Origin: Mucilaginibacter geliditolerans
Lineage (GTDB): Bacteria; Bacteroidota; Bacteroidia; Sphingobacteriales; Sphingobacteriaceae
Reading direction: 5' to 3'
Assembly: GCF_014200495.1 (NCBI RefSeq)
Contig: NZ_JACHBY010000004.1
Coordinates: 310,001-374,000, forward strand
Length of the DNA stretch: 64,000 nt
This document shows, piece by piece, positions 44,436 to 53,176 of this stretch; positions within the stretch are counted from its first letter, which is position 1, and each line of letters opens with the position of its first letter. The notes beneath the pieces were generated by a model, which worked only from the letters and a program-made list of their open reading frames with translations, did not search any database and was not told where the DNA came from. Both the position numbers and the translations under genes were made by a program.

Positions 44436-45455
44436 TTACGATACCGTAATTTCCCCGCGCAGATCAGTTTCCAGCAATTCCTTTACCAGTAACGGATCAT
44501 CGGTTTGGGCCAGCAGGTACATCATTTTGGTAACAGCAGCTTCATAGGTCATATCATAACCATTGGCTACGCCAATATCCTTTAATTGTTTGCTGGTTTC
44601 ATATCGGCCCAATTCAACTGTACCCACTTTACATTGCGAAATATCAAGGATCACCTTGCCGCTGTCGATAGCGTTTTTAAGCAGATCGGTAAACCATTGC
44701 TCGGTAGTGGTATTGCCCGCACCGAATGTTTCCATAACAATACCGCGTACATCGGCTGTTAAAATGGTTTCAACCACTTTAGGGCTTATGCCGGGGTATA
44801 GTTTAAGTACGGCAACATCGCTCACTAAATTCCTATGTACTATCATCGGGCTATCTGCAGGCTCCCTGATGTCATTCGCGCTAAAGCGAAGATGAACACC
44901 AGATTCAGCCAGGATTGGATAGTTTGGAGAACGGAAAGCTTCGAATTTGGATGAGTTATATTTAAACGAACGATTCCCCCTGAATAGTTTATAATCAAAA
45001 TAGATACAAACTTCGGGAACACGGGCGCGGTCATTCTTTTTTGCGTTGGCAATTTCAATGGCCGTCATCAGGTTTTCCTTGGCATCCGTACGGATTGCGC
45101 TGATCGGTAACTGCGACCCGGTAAAGATTACCGGTTTTGCCAGGTTCTCGAGCATAAAGCTTAAAACCGATGCGGTGAATGACATGGTATCAGAACCATG
45201 CAAAATCACAAAGCCATCAACTTTATCATAATTGGATTCGATTAAGCCGGCCAATTCGCTCCAAATCTCCGGATTCATGTTTGATGAATCGATGATCTTA
45301 TCGAAAGAGTGTACCTTAATTTTACAGTTTAAACGGTCGAGCTCAGGCACATTGTCCATTATTTGCTCAAAATTTATGGGTTTGAGCACCTTTGTAGTAG
45401 GGTCGCTCATCATACCTATTGTCCCACCGGTATAGATGATCAGTATTTGGCTCAT
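44436..45455 (-). CDS. ansA: Type I (cytoplasmic) asparaginase
   Basis: A 339-residue asparaginase: ILIIYTGGTIGMM (first catalytic Thr), VDGFVILHGSDTMSFTASVLSFML (second Thr with Asp), KPVIFTGSQLPISAIRTDAKENLM, YFDYKLFRGNRSFKYNSSKFEAFRSPNYP and VMETFGAGNTTT. No signal peptide, so cytoplasmic. It hydrolyses asparagine to aspartate and ammonia. Its start is 41 bases downstream of the tatD stop. Confidence 0.95.
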   Translation of the reverse strand: MSQILIIYTGGTIGMMSDPTTKVLKPINFEQIMDNVPELDRLNCKIKVHSFDKIIDSSNMNPEIWSELAGLIESNYDKVDGFVILHGSDTMSFTASVLSFMLENLAKPVIFTGSQLPISAIRTDAKENLMTAIEIANAKKNDRARVPEVCIYFDYKLFRGNRSFKYNSSKFEAFRSPNYPILAESGVHLRFSANDIREPADSPMIVHRNLVSDVAVLKLYPGISPKVVETILTADVRGIVMETFGAGNTTTEQWFTDLLKNAIDSGKVILDISQCKVGTVELGRYETSKQLKDIGVANGYDMTYEAAVTKMMYLLAQTDDPLLVKELLETDLRGEITVS

Positions 45456-45496
45456 TAATATATAGTAATACTAAAAATAAAAAATCTGTTAAATAA

Positions 45497-46264
45497 TTAT
45501 ACCCCAAATACCTGTATTGAATTTTGCGTAGTTATATCAGCAACGGTTTCAATTGATTTTTGGTACAGCTCCGCAACCTTTTGGGCAATGTATATCAAGT
45601 ACGAACTTTCATTAGGTTTACCCCGGTACGGAACCGGCGTAAGGTACGGAGAATCCGTTTCTAAAACGATATGCTTTAGATCAATTTGAGGTAAAATTTT
45701 GTCTAAACCGGCGTTTTTATAGGTAATTATGCCGCCAATGCCCAAATAAAAGCCCAATGCTATCACTTTTTCGGCCTGTTCCAGCGTGCCGCCAAAGCAA
45801 TGGAATATCCCGCGAAGATCGTCGTCTTGTTCCTCTGCCAACACGTTATATACCTCATCAAAAGCATCACGGCAGTGGATAACAATGGGTAGTTTTAATG
45901 ATTTTGCCCAGGCTATCTGTTTTTTAAACGCGAGTATTTGCTCGCTTAAAAAAGTTTTATCCCAGTAAAGATCTATCCCGATTTCGCCAACGGCATATAT
46001 TTTATTGTCGCCATGTGCATTCATGATGGTATTGAGTTCTTCTTCCCAATCCGCTTTTACTGAGCAGGGGTGGAGGCCAAGCATGGGGAAACAGTTAGCA
46101 GGGTAGGCCGCGGTAAGATCAAAAACCTGTGCTACCGAATTAGTATCTACATTGGGTAAAAACAGGCGGGTGATGCTGTTATTGTTACAGCGTTGCATAA
46201 GTTCTGCACGTTTTGTACTATCAGTTTCATAATACAAATGGGTATGCGTATCGGTAAGTACCAT
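45497..46264 (-). CDS. tatD: TatD-family metal-dependent deoxyribonuclease
   Basis: A 255-residue TIM-barrel hydrolase: TDTHTHLY (metal His/His), GEIGIDLYWDKTF (metal Glu), PIVIHCRDAFDEV, GIFHCFGG and VLETDSPYLTPVPYRGKPNE (metal Asp). TatD enzymes are 3'-5' DNases or D-aminoacyl-tRNA-like hydrolases; most likely DNA repair/turnover. A terminator lies at 46276-46309 just upstream, so it starts its own transcript or is separated from the FKBP genes. Confidence 0.94.
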   Translation of the reverse strand: MVLTDTHTHLYYETDSTKRAELMQRCNNNSITRLFLPNVDTNSVAQVFDLTAAYPANCFPMLGLHPCSVKADWEEELNTIMNAHGDNKIYAVGEIGIDLYWDKTFLSEQILAFKKQIAWAKSLKLPIVIHCRDAFDEVYNVLAEEQDDDLRGIFHCFGGTLEQAEKVIALGFYLGIGGIITYKNAGLDKILPQIDLKHIVLETDSPYLTPVPYRGKPNESSYLIYIAQKVAELYQKSIETVADITTQNSIQVFGV

Positions 46265-46275
46265 GGTGCAAAAAT

Positions 46276-46309
46276 AAAAAAGTCCCCCGGGTAATCGGGG
46301 GACTTTTTT
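46276..46309 (-). terminator. Terminator after the first FKBP gene
   Basis: A perfect 14-bp stem (AAAAAAGTCCCCCG / CGGGGGACTTTTTT) with a 6-base loop. It lies directly after the stop codon of the minus-strand FKBP gene (46311). Confidence 0.92.
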
Positions 46310-46310
46310 A

Positions 46311-47282
46311 TTAACTTTTCTTTTTGGCCGTTATTGTCGTTTTCTTTTTGGCTGCAGGCTTTTTAGCCGGTGCAACCGCGGCATGTGGTATTGGCTTAAC
46401 TGCCACCAGTTCCACATCAAAAACCAAGGTGCTGTATGGCGGTATTACATCGCCTTGGCCTTGTTCGCCATAGGCCAGGCTTGATGGTATTAGAAATTTG
46501 GCTTTAGCGCCGTTATTTAATAGTAAAAGACCTTCGTCCCAACCTTTTATAACCTGGCCCGAGCCTACCACAAAGCTTATTGGCTCATAGGTGCGGCCTT
46601 CCTGCAACAAACCAGCCTTATCGGCAACAGCAGCAATGCTGGTATCGAAAACCTGGCCGTTAAGTAAATGGCCGGTATAGTTTACCAATACGGTATCGCC
46701 AGCCCTTGGTTTTGCTTTGATCGATGGTTTAAATATTACATATTTTAAGCCCGATGCTGTAGTTTTCATAACCAGTTTATTGCTGGTAATATATTTATTT
46801 GCGTCAACCGCTTCGGCTGCTTTTATTTTTTCAAGCTCAGCATTTCTTTCAGCAATGGCATCATTTAACGACTGTACTTTTACAATTTTCATGTAAAAGT
46901 TAAAAAAGCTGCCTGCCGGGAAAAACGGGGGCCTGCTGTTTTCATGGCCTTTAAATACGGAGTCGGCAGGTATTTTTACCAGTAAGCTATCACCTGTTGT
47001 TAATAATGGAAAGATCTCCATCATATCGGTAACATTTTGGCTTGGCTGTACTTTTACCTGTACCGGGTGCCCTAAGGCATAGGTACTGGAAAGTAATGAA
47101 TCCTTATCCGTTTTTTGGATGATCTGTAAGGTTATTACATCATCATTCTTTATCCTGTCACCAGTATTATGCGTAAAAAGATTGTATAATGCGCCTTGCG
47201 ATGTACGCTGTAAATCATTTTGCGCATTTGCAGTAATGGTAAATGCACAAAAGAGTATAATACTATAAATATATTTTTTCAT
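46311..47282 (-). CDS. FKBP-type peptidyl-prolyl isomerase, periplasmic
   Basis: A 323-residue protein with signal peptide (ITANAQ). N-terminal ~170 residues resemble FKBP N-terminal domains; FKBP at about 190-295: GDTVLVNYTGHLLNGQVFDTS, VVGSGQVIKGWDEGLLLLNNGAKAKFLIPSSLAYGEQGQGDVIPPYSTLVFDVELV. The C-terminal 25 residues are Ala/Lys/Pro rich. It assists folding of exported proteins. Paralogous to the next gene upstream, and the two are separated by a terminator. Confidence 0.94.
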   Translation of the reverse strand: MKKYIYSIILFCAFTITANAQNDLQRTSQGALYNLFTHNTGDRIKNDDVITLQIIQKTDKDSLLSSTYALGHPVQVKVQPSQNVTDMMEIFPLLTTGDSLLVKIPADSVFKGHENSRPPFFPAGSFFNFYMKIVKVQSLNDAIAERNAELEKIKAAEAVDANKYITSNKLVMKTTASGLKYVIFKPSIKAKPRAGDTVLVNYTGHLLNGQVFDTSIAAVADKAGLLQEGRTYEPISFVVGSGQVIKGWDEGLLLLNNGAKAKFLIPSSLAYGEQGQGDVIPPYSTLVFDVELVAVKPIPHAAVAPAKKPAAKKKTTITAKKKS

Positions 47283-47290
47283 CTGAAAAC

Positions 47291-47324
47291 AAAAAGCCTT
47301 CCCGCTTTAACGGAAAGGCTTATT
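47291..47324 (-). terminator. Terminator after the second FKBP gene
   Basis: Read on the minus strand: AAGCCTTTCCG-TTAAAG-CGGGAAGGCTT followed by TTTTTG, an 11-bp stem with one G-U pair. It lies between the two FKBP genes. Confidence 0.85.
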
Positions 47325-47330
47325 AAAATG

Positions 47331-48311
47331 TTATTTTTTAACCGGTGCTTGTGCCTGAGGCATCATAGGCATTTGTGGTTTTGGAGCATTCGGGTTTGGT
47401 TTGATGATATCAATGATCTCAACATCAAACGCGATAGGCGTGAACGGGCCAATAATTGATACACCACGCTCGCCATAAGCAAGGCTTGATGGTACAACTA
47501 AAGTAGCTTTTGAACCTTTGTTTAACAATAACAATCCTTCATCCCAACCTGCTATTACTCTTTTTTCGCCAACAGGGATATGGATTGGTTTGTATTGACG
47601 CATTGGATCAACCTGCATTTTTTCTTTGGTTGCTGTATCTTTTACCGAAGTATCAAACACTTTACCATTAAGTAAACGGCCGGTGTAATTAACCACTACA
47701 GTATCACCAACAACAGGTTTTGGTCCAGTACCTTGTTGTGTGATCTGGTAGTATAAAGTATCAGCAGTTTGTGTAACGTTTAATTTTTGGTGAGCAATGT
47801 ATGCTTTAATTTTAGCCGGCTCTTCGTTTTTAAGTACTAAGCCTTGTGATTTTATAAAATCAGCAACACGGCCTTGAAACACCTGGTCGGTAAGGTTGCC
47901 TTTTGCAATTACCTTTTCAATTTTCAAGGTGTAGATAATCCAGTTCCCTTTAAAGCCCGGAGGTTTTTGCTGTCCTTTTTTAAACATTGAATCAGCAGGG
48001 ATCTTGATAGTCGCGCTATCACCTTCAGCTAATTTTGCAAGGCCGGTAAATATATCACCTTTTGATTGTGGCTTTTGAGCAGCCATTTGTATTTGGCGGC
48101 CGGCTTCATAACTACTGAATAAGATAGAGTCGCCATCGGTTTTTGCTATCAGGTTAAGGCTTACAAAATCGCCGGGTTGTATGGTTGGGTTTCCTTTAGT
48201 TGTATATATATCATACAACAACCCTCCATCAGCTTTTTTAAATCCGCCATTGCAGCTTGCTAATCCTAGTCCCAGTGATGCAAGAGCTAAAAACATTAAG
48301 TTTTTCTTCAT
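47331..48311 (-). CDS. FKBP-type peptidyl-prolyl isomerase lipoprotein
   Basis: A 326-residue lipoprotein (LGLGLASC, Cys20). Same organisation as its downstream paralogue: a conserved N-terminal half with GGLLYDIYTTKGNPTIQPGDFVSLNL, then FKBP at about 195-305 (GDTVVVNYTGRLLNGKVFDTS, AGWDEGLLLLNKGSKATLVVPSSLAYGERG). Ends in a Pro/Gln/Met-rich tail. Membrane-anchored counterpart of the soluble paralogue. Starts 7 bases after the nrnA stop and is probably co-transcribed with it. Confidence 0.94.
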   Translation of the reverse strand: MKKNLMFLALASLGLGLASCNGGFKKADGGLLYDIYTTKGNPTIQPGDFVSLNLIAKTDGDSILFSSYEAGRQIQMAAQKPQSKGDIFTGLAKLAEGDSATIKIPADSMFKKGQQKPPGFKGNWIIYTLKIEKVIAKGNLTDQVFQGRVADFIKSQGLVLKNEEPAKIKAYIAHQKLNVTQTADTLYYQITQQGTGPKPVVGDTVVVNYTGRLLNGKVFDTSVKDTATKEKMQVDPMRQYKPIHIPVGEKRVIAGWDEGLLLLNKGSKATLVVPSSLAYGERGVSIIGPFTPIAFDVEIIDIIKPNPNAPKPQMPMMPQAQAPVKK

Positions 48312-48317
48312 TTGATT

Positions 48318-49328
48318 TTATTGTATTAATAGATTTTTATATTTCGGTAAAATTAATTTAAACTGATTGACAACCTCTTCAAGACTGTCAGTTGATACGC
48401 CGCCGGCCGCATTTCGGTGGCCGCCGCCGCTAAAGTACTTTTTACAAATGTCATTTGCTGGAAAATCGCCTTTTGAACGCAAAGAAAGTTTCACTTTATC
48501 TTTTCGCTCCACAATAAATGCCGCTAAACGTACATTGCTTATTGCTAAGGCATAGTTCACAATCCCCTCAGTATCACCCGTTATTACATCATATTTCTCA
48601 AGATCATCATGGGTAACAGCTATAACCGCGGTGTTATACTCGTTATAAACCTGCAGCCTGTTAACCAGGCAATGGCCTAGAAAGCGAACGCGATTTTCAG
48701 ATGCATTATTGTATACCAGCTCATGTATGCGCCAGTTAACCGCTCCTGCGTCAATCAGATCGGCAGCTATGCGGTGCACGGCAGAGGTAGTATTTGGCAA
48801 ACGGAATGAGGCCGAATCTGTCATGATGCCTGTATATAAACAGGTAGCTACATCGGCATTAACAAGTTCTTTATGATGAAGCACATCGGTAATAAAAGTA
48901 TATACCAGTTGCGCGGTAGCACAGGCATTGATGTTCCAGTAACGGTAGTCGTCAAAATCTGCCGGTTCCAGGTGATGATCAATCATCACTTTCAGGGCCG
49001 CGCTTTCGCCAACCTTTTCGCCCATTTCATTAATGCGATTCAGGGCATTAAAGTCCAGACAAAAAATGATATCGGCATCGGCAATAAACGTGTTGCTTTG
49101 TTCGGCATGATCTGTATAGATGATAACCTCTTCGTTACCAGGCATCCAGCTTAAAAAATGCGGATAATCGGTAGGGGTGATAACCTTTGCATGGTGGCCC
49201 AGTTGTATCAAATAATTATACAAACCCAAAGATGATCCCATAGCATCGCCATCAGGTTTATGATGGGTTGTTATGACTATTTTTTTGGGCTGTGCTAAAA
49301 GGTTAACAAGCGAAGCAGTATCTAACAT
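48318..49328 (-). CDS. nrnA: NrnA-type DHH phosphoesterase (oligoribonuclease/pAp phosphatase)
   Basis: A 336-residue DHH/DHHA1 protein: IVITTHHKPDGDAMGSSLGLYNYL, ADIIFCLDFNAL, VMIDHHLEPADF (the DHH) and C-terminal FSGGGHRNAAGG (DHHA1 nucleic-acid binding). It degrades short RNAs and dephosphorylates pAp. Divergent from ndk across about 200 bases, and upstream of the FKBP pair on the same strand. Confidence 0.93.
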   Translation of the reverse strand: MLDTASLVNLLAQPKKIVITTHHKPDGDAMGSSLGLYNYLIQLGHHAKVITPTDYPHFLSWMPGNEEVIIYTDHAEQSNTFIADADIIFCLDFNALNRINEMGEKVGESAALKVMIDHHLEPADFDDYRYWNINACATAQLVYTFITDVLHHKELVNADVATCLYTGIMTDSASFRLPNTTSAVHRIAADLIDAGAVNWRIHELVYNNASENRVRFLGHCLVNRLQVYNEYNTAVIAVTHDDLEKYDVITGDTEGIVNYALAISNVRLAAFIVERKDKVKLSLRSKGDFPANDICKKYFSGGGHRNAAGGVSTDSLEEVVNQFKLILPKYKNLLIQ

Positions 49329-49497
49329 CCAATTTAAAAAAGAGTTGCAAAGCTAAATAAATTTCCAACTCATTGATATATATACAAAAACATTTTTTAT
49401 ACAGGCAAAAAGCTTAACACAATTTTAATAATAGAGATATATTATTTGCCAATATTCTCATATTCAATACAGAACTTATTTTTTTAATTAAAAACAT

Positions 49498-49505
49498 TAC
49501 TTTTG
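49498..49505 (+). promoter_or_regulatory. Bacteroidota -7 element upstream of ndk
   Basis: TACTTTTG matches TAnnTTTG and lies 21 bases upstream of the ndk start codon. No good TTG -33 element is seen at the usual distance, so the call is moderate. Confidence 0.55.
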
Positions 49506-49526
49506 CGGCAGTTTTTAAAACAAATT

Positions 49527-49946
49527 ATGGCAACTAACAGAACATTTACAATGATTAAGCCGGATGCTGTTGCAGCCGGACATATTGGCGGAATTTTAGA
49601 GCAGATCATAAAGAGCGGCTTTAAATTGGTAGCAATGAAATATACCACTTTGAGCCCTGAAAAAGCAGGTCAGTTTTATGAAGTACACAAAGAGCGCCCT
49701 TTTTATGGTGAGCTTTGCCAATTCATGTCATCGGGCCCGATAGTAGCGGCTATATTGGAGAAAGATAATGCTATTGAAGATTTCCGCAAATTAATTGGTG
49801 CTACCGATCCTGCGAAAGCAGAAGTAGGTACTATCCGCCAAAAATTTGCACAATCAATCAGCGCTAACGCTGTACACGGTTCTGATTCTGACGATAACGC
49901 TAAAATTGAAGGCGACTTCTTTTTCTCTGCGTTCGAAAGATTCTAA
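49527..49946 (+). CDS. ndk: Nucleoside diphosphate kinase
   Basis: A 139-residue NDK starting [24 protein letters not shown]. The catalytic histidine is His117 in [34 protein letters not shown] and [19 protein letters not shown] complete the family pattern. It balances nucleoside triphosphate pools. The frame extends 8 codons upstream, but the ATG at 49527 fits the family. A terminator follows. Confidence 0.96.
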   Translation: MATNRTFTMIKPDAVAAGHIGGILEQIIKSGFKLVAMKYTTLSPEKAGQFYEVHKERPFYGELCQFMSSGPIVAAILEKDNAIEDFRKLIGATDPAKAEVGTIRQKFAQSISANAVHGSDSDDNAKIEGDFFFSAFERF

Positions 49947-49980
49947 ATTATTGATACCTTATATAAGGTGCTGAAAAGTA

Positions 49981-50029
49981 AAAGGTATGTGATGCTTATT
50001 TGAAAAAATAAGCGTTACATGCCTTTTTT
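49981..50029. terminator. Bidirectional terminator between ndk and the DUF721 gene
   Basis: A 20-bp stem with three G-U or mismatched pairs (AAAGGTATGTGATGCTTATT against AATAAGCGTTACATGCCTTT) followed by T-run. A second palindrome ACCTTATATAAGGT lies at 49956-49969, just before it. Confidence 0.82.
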
Positions 50030-50032
50030 CTG

Positions 50033-50326
50033 TTACAGAAAGATGATCTCATCAACCAAAATCTCTTTGGCTTTATCATTTATCTTACCTATTATCTGGC
50101 TGCGCATCATCATCAGTTCATTTTTTATTACGGATGATTCGATGCGTAAAAACAGTTTTTTGTTGCTGATATATAATTCCTTGGTGCGGTTGGCTACGGA
50201 TTTGCCTACCAGTTCGGGCCACACAGCTACAATGGAGGTTTCCTCAAACTTTCGTTTTATTTTGTAAACATTAAGCATTTGCTCAATGGCCTCTTTTAGC
50301 GATTTATCATTTGTTTTACGCATCAA
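50033..50326 (-). CDS. DUF721 protein (DciA-like)
   Basis: A 97-residue basic protein: LKEAIEQMLNVYKIKRKFEETSIVAVWPELVGKSVANRTKELYISNKKLFLRIESSVIKNELMMMRSQIIGKINDKA. This is the DUF721 domain found in DciA, which loads the DnaB helicase in many bacteria. The gene overlaps recF by 11 bases, a pairing typical near the replication genes. The specific DciA role in this group is inferred. Confidence 0.9.
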   Translation of the reverse strand: MMRKTNDKSLKEAIEQMLNVYKIKRKFEETSIVAVWPELVGKSVANRTKELYISNKKLFLRIESSVIKNELMMMRSQIIGKINDKAKEILVDEIIFL

Positions 50327-51416
50327 CTATTCCTCCTGCAACTTTAAACAATTTAATGGCTACGCCCATATCACTAAAAATATTTTGTACCCTGTTCAGG
50401 TTGGTATCTGTAATAAAAACCTGGCCAAAATCATTGTCGGATACCATTTGCATTAGTTTGGTGACCCGCTTATCATCCAGCTTATCAAAAATATCATCAA
50501 GCAGCAGCAGCGGTTTAAAGCCTTTTTGACGGGTTAAAAATGTGTACTGGGCCAGCTTGAGTGCTATTAAAAAAGATTTTTGCTGCCCCTGCGAACCGAA
50601 TTTTTTCATCGGCATGCCGTGGATGGCAAATAGCAGATCGTCCTTGTGTATACCGGCGGTGGTGCGCTCTAGGGCCCTGTCGCGCTCAACGGTCTTTTTA
50701 AGCAGCACTGCAAAATCATCCTGTAATAACTGCGACTCGTATATAAGTTCAACCCGTTCGGCATCACCGGTTAAAAACTGGTAGTGCTGGTTGAATGTAC
50801 CGGTAAAGCTTTCCATAAAAGCTTTGCGTTTTTTAAAAATACTTTTACCTGCATCAACAAGTTGCTCATCCATCACTTCCAACAAATGCGGATCGTACCG
50901 GCCGGTATCGGCAATCAACTTTAAAAAGGCATTGCGGTTATTCAGTATCTTATTATAGGTGATCACCTCATCCAGGTAATGATTATCGGTTTGTGACAGT
51001 ACATTATCAATAAATTTGCGGCGCTCATCACTGCCCTCGGTTATAATGCTGGTATCATATGGCGAGATCATTACCAGCGGGAACAAACCTATGTGATCGG
51101 CCAGGCGCTGGTAATCCTTTTTATTGCGCTTGAACTGTTTTTTATGGTTGCGTTTAACTGCGCAGGCTATTTTTTCTTCGTGATCGTTTTTGTTAAAGGT
51201 GCCGTTTATGATAAAAAAATCGGTGTCCTGCTTTATTTGCTGCGTATCAATAGGGTTAAAATAGCTTTTGCAGAGCGACAGGTAATGTATGGCATCCAGC
51301 AAATTAGTTTTACCTGCACCATTGTCACCAGTAAACGCGTTCACGCCTTCGCTGAAGGTAAGCTCAGCTTCGGCATAGTTTTTAAAATTGATGACTGATA
51401 ATTGTTGCAGATACAT
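50316..51416 (-). CDS. recF: DNA replication/repair protein RecF
   Basis: A 366-residue SMC-like ATPase: Walker A GDNGAGKTNLLDAIHYLSLCKS, RKFIDNVLSQTDNHYLDEVITYNKIL, FAIHGMPMKKFGSQGQQKSFLIALKLAQ (signature) and Walker B PLLLLDDIFDKLDDKR. It helps RecA load on gapped DNA. Overlaps the DUF721 gene by 11 bases and is divergent from the TPR gene. Confidence 0.95.
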   Translation of the reverse strand: MYLQQLSVINFKNYAEAELTFSEGVNAFTGDNGAGKTNLLDAIHYLSLCKSYFNPIDTQQIKQDTDFFIINGTFNKNDHEEKIACAVKRNHKKQFKRNKKDYQRLADHIGLFPLVMISPYDTSIITEGSDERRKFIDNVLSQTDNHYLDEVITYNKILNNRNAFLKLIADTGRYDPHLLEVMDEQLVDAGKSIFKKRKAFMESFTGTFNQHYQFLTGDAERVELIYESQLLQDDFAVLLKKTVERDRALERTTAGIHKDDLLFAIHGMPMKKFGSQGQQKSFLIALKLAQYTFLTRQKGFKPLLLLDDIFDKLDDKRVTKLMQMVSDNDFGQVFITDTNLNRVQNIFSDMGVAIKLFKVAGGIVDA

Positions 51417-51429
51417 ATTGAGGGGAGCA

Positions 51430-51620
51430 AAGTTAGTGATTGGAGGCTAGAGATTAGTGATTAGTTGCTAATAGTTAGTGATTGGAGGTGAGAGATCGGT
51501 GATTAGTGTCAGTAATATTATATAATATGTTTGCAGTTAACTGTTAATTTTGGCATTCAATAACAGATTTGTAACTCATTTATAACTAATCACTAACCTC
51601 AAATCACTGATCTCTAATAA
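51430..51620. repeat. GATTAGTGATT-type inverted repeats upstream of the TPR gene
   Basis: Multiple near-copies of AGTTAGTGATTGGAGG and GAGATTAGTGATTAG (51431-51515), followed by their reverse complement (ACTAATCACTAACCTC, then ATCACTGATCTCTAATAA at about 51584-51620). The same repeat type recurs after the TPR gene at 52369-52449. They can fold back and may spread as a unit. Confidence 0.6.
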
Positions 51621-51687
51621 TTAATTCAAAAGGTATTGTGAAAAATTTAGAAAACCGTAAGTTTGCAAACTTAATTTTAGAATAGAA

Positions 51688-52371
51688 ATGTCGAAAATGC
51701 AGGACAATACAAACATTGTAGTAGAGAGTAACAAACTTGGAAGAAGCGGAAAGTTTGTGCTTGAAAACCAAAAAAGCTTGTTGTTTATTATAGCAGCCGT
51801 TATAGTAATGGCTGCAGGCTATTTTATTTATCTTAAAGTATACCTTGCCCCGCGCGAGGTAACTGCTGCCAACCAAATGCACGTTGCACAGGATTTTTGG
51901 GAGAAAAAAGATTGGGACAAAGCCATAAACGGTGATGCCGGTTATCCTGGATTTACAAAAATATTGAGCGAGTACAGCAATACCAAAGCGGCTAACCTTG
52001 CTTACTTTTATTTAGGCGTTGCTTATTTAAACAAAGGCGAATACAGCAAAGCTATTGATAACTTAACCAGTTACCACGGTGATGACAGTATGGTAGCCGC
52101 TGAAGCTTTAGGCGCTACAGGTGATGCCTATGTTGAATTGAAAGATTACGACAAAGCTGAAACCTATTTCAAAAAGGCAGCTGATAAGGCTAAAAATAAA
52201 TTTTTATCGCCTATGTACCTTAAAAAACTAGGCCTGGTTTACGAAGCTGAAAAAGATTACAAATCGGCTGATGAAACGTACAAAAAAATAAAAACCGACT
52301 ATTTTGCCAGCACTGAAGCACAAAATATTGATGCCTACATTGCCCGTGCAGAAGCACAGATAGCTAATTAG
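51688..52371 (+). CDS. Membrane-anchored TPR protein
   Basis: A 227-residue protein: N-terminal cytosolic part, one membrane helix (about 31-50), then several tetratricopeptide repeats (AANLAYFYLGVAYLNKGEYSKAIDNL, AAEALGATGDAYVELKDYDKAETYFKKAADKA, SPMYLKKLGLVYEAEKDYKSADETYKKIK). It resembles YfgM/YbgF-like ancillary proteins of the Bacteroidota. The position between recF and ribH is a common one. Role likely in protein-protein interactions in the periplasm. Confidence 0.88.
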   Translation: MSKMQDNTNIVVESNKLGRSGKFVLENQKSLLFIIAAVIVMAAGYFIYLKVYLAPREVTAANQMHVAQDFWEKKDWDKAINGDAGYPGFTKILSEYSNTKAANLAYFYLGVAYLNKGEYSKAIDNLTSYHGDDSMVAAEALGATGDAYVELKDYDKAETYFKKAADKAKNKFLSPMYLKKLGLVYEAEKDYKSADETYKKIKTDYFASTEAQNIDAYIARAEAQIAN

Positions 52372-52449
52372 TGAATAGTGATTAGAGATTAGTTATTTAA
52401 AACGACTAATTAATCTCTAATCACAAATCTCTAACCACTAATCACTAAC
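52369..52449. repeat. GATTAG-type inverted repeat downstream of the TPR gene
   Basis: TAGTGATTAGAGATTAG (52376-52392) is followed by TAATCTCTAATCACA and CTAACCACTAATCACTAA, in inverted orientation. It has the same word set as 51430-51620, so the TPR gene is flanked by two copies. Confidence 0.6.
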
Positions 52450-52452
52450 CCC

Positions 52453-52947
52453 ATGTCTACTCAGCATAAAAACTTATCTGATTTTTCAGGCAGCGAGATC
52501 CCATCAGCATCGGCATACAGTTTTGGTATTGTAGTAGCCGAATGGAACGCTGAGATCACCAATGCATTATACCAGGGCGCTTACGAAAACCTGATAAAAT
52601 ATGGTGCAACAGCAGAAAATATACACACCTACCAGGTTCCCGGCAGTTTTGAACTAACCGCAGGTGCCGATTTATTGTTGAAAAACCTTAAATTAGATGC
52701 GGTAATATGTTTAGGCTGTGTTATACAGGGTGAAACAAGGCATTTTGATTTTATTTGTAATGCTGTTGCCAATGGGGTAAGCAATGTATCCATTAAATAC
52801 TCAAAGCCGGTTATATTTGGGGTGTTAACTACCGATAATCATCAACAGGCTTTTGACCGTGCAGGGGGTAAACATGGTAATAAAGGAGATGAGGCAGCGT
52901 TTACAGCAATAAAAATGGCTCATCTTGCTGAAACCTTAAAGGGGTAA
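52453..52947 (+). CDS. ribH: 6,7-dimethyl-8-ribityllumazine synthase
   Basis: A 164-residue lumazine synthase: FGIVVAEWNAEITNALYQGA (substrate pocket), YQVPGSFELTAGADLLL, AVICLGCVIQGETRHFDFICNAVANGV with catalytic His97, and KPVIFGVLTTDNHQQAFDRAGGKHGNKGDEAA. It makes the riboflavin precursor. No other rib gene and no FMN riboswitch is near. A small lipoprotein gene follows after 27 bases. Confidence 0.96.
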   Translation: MSTQHKNLSDFSGSEIPSASAYSFGIVVAEWNAEITNALYQGAYENLIKYGATAENIHTYQVPGSFELTAGADLLLKNLKLDAVICLGCVIQGETRHFDFICNAVANGVSNVSIKYSKPVIFGVLTTDNHQQAFDRAGGKHGNKGDEAAFTAIKMAHLAETLKG

Positions 52948-52974
52948 ATTCCGTAAATAGTGAAAATTGATAAG

Positions 52975-53085
52975 ATGAAAAAAATACTTTACATAGCAGT
53001 TATAGCTTTAACACTTGGCAGCCTGGCATCATGCTCAAATAAATTATGCCCTGCTTACGATTCTTACCCTCATCACTCCCGTTAA
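52975..53085 (+). CDS. Small lipoprotein, 36 residues
   Basis: ATG at 52975 opens a 36-codon frame: MKKILYIAVIALTLGSLASC, then SNKLCPAYDSYPHHSR and TAA. The lipobox LASC makes Cys20 the lipid-attached residue, leaving a mature peptide of about 17 residues with a CPAY motif. Genes this small are often missed. Expression is unproven, but the signal peptide plus lipobox is unlikely to arise by chance. Confidence 0.75.
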   Translation: MKKILYIAVIALTLGSLASCSNKLCPAYDSYPHHSR

Positions 53086-53148
53086 CATTTGAATATCATT
53101 TTTTATTCAATCGCTTAAAAGTAATACAGGCTTAGGCTGTAATTACGT

Positions 53149-53156
53149 TATTTTTG
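53149..53156 (+). promoter_or_regulatory. Bacteroidota -7 element upstream of ytxJ
   Basis: TATTTTTG matches TAnnTTTG at 20 bases before the ytxJ start codon. No clear -33 element. Confidence 0.5.
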
Positions 53157-53176
53157 CGGCTACAAATAATTTTTTT

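Noticed and set aside
49956..49969. Palindrome ACCTTATATAAGGT as an operator
   Set aside because: It lies in the 3' untranslated part of ndk just before the terminator, where a regulator site is unlikely; kept only as part of the terminator note.
51430..51620. CRISPR-like repeat array
   Set aside because: Repeats are variable in spacing and inverted, spacers are not uniform, and no cas gene lies in the window.
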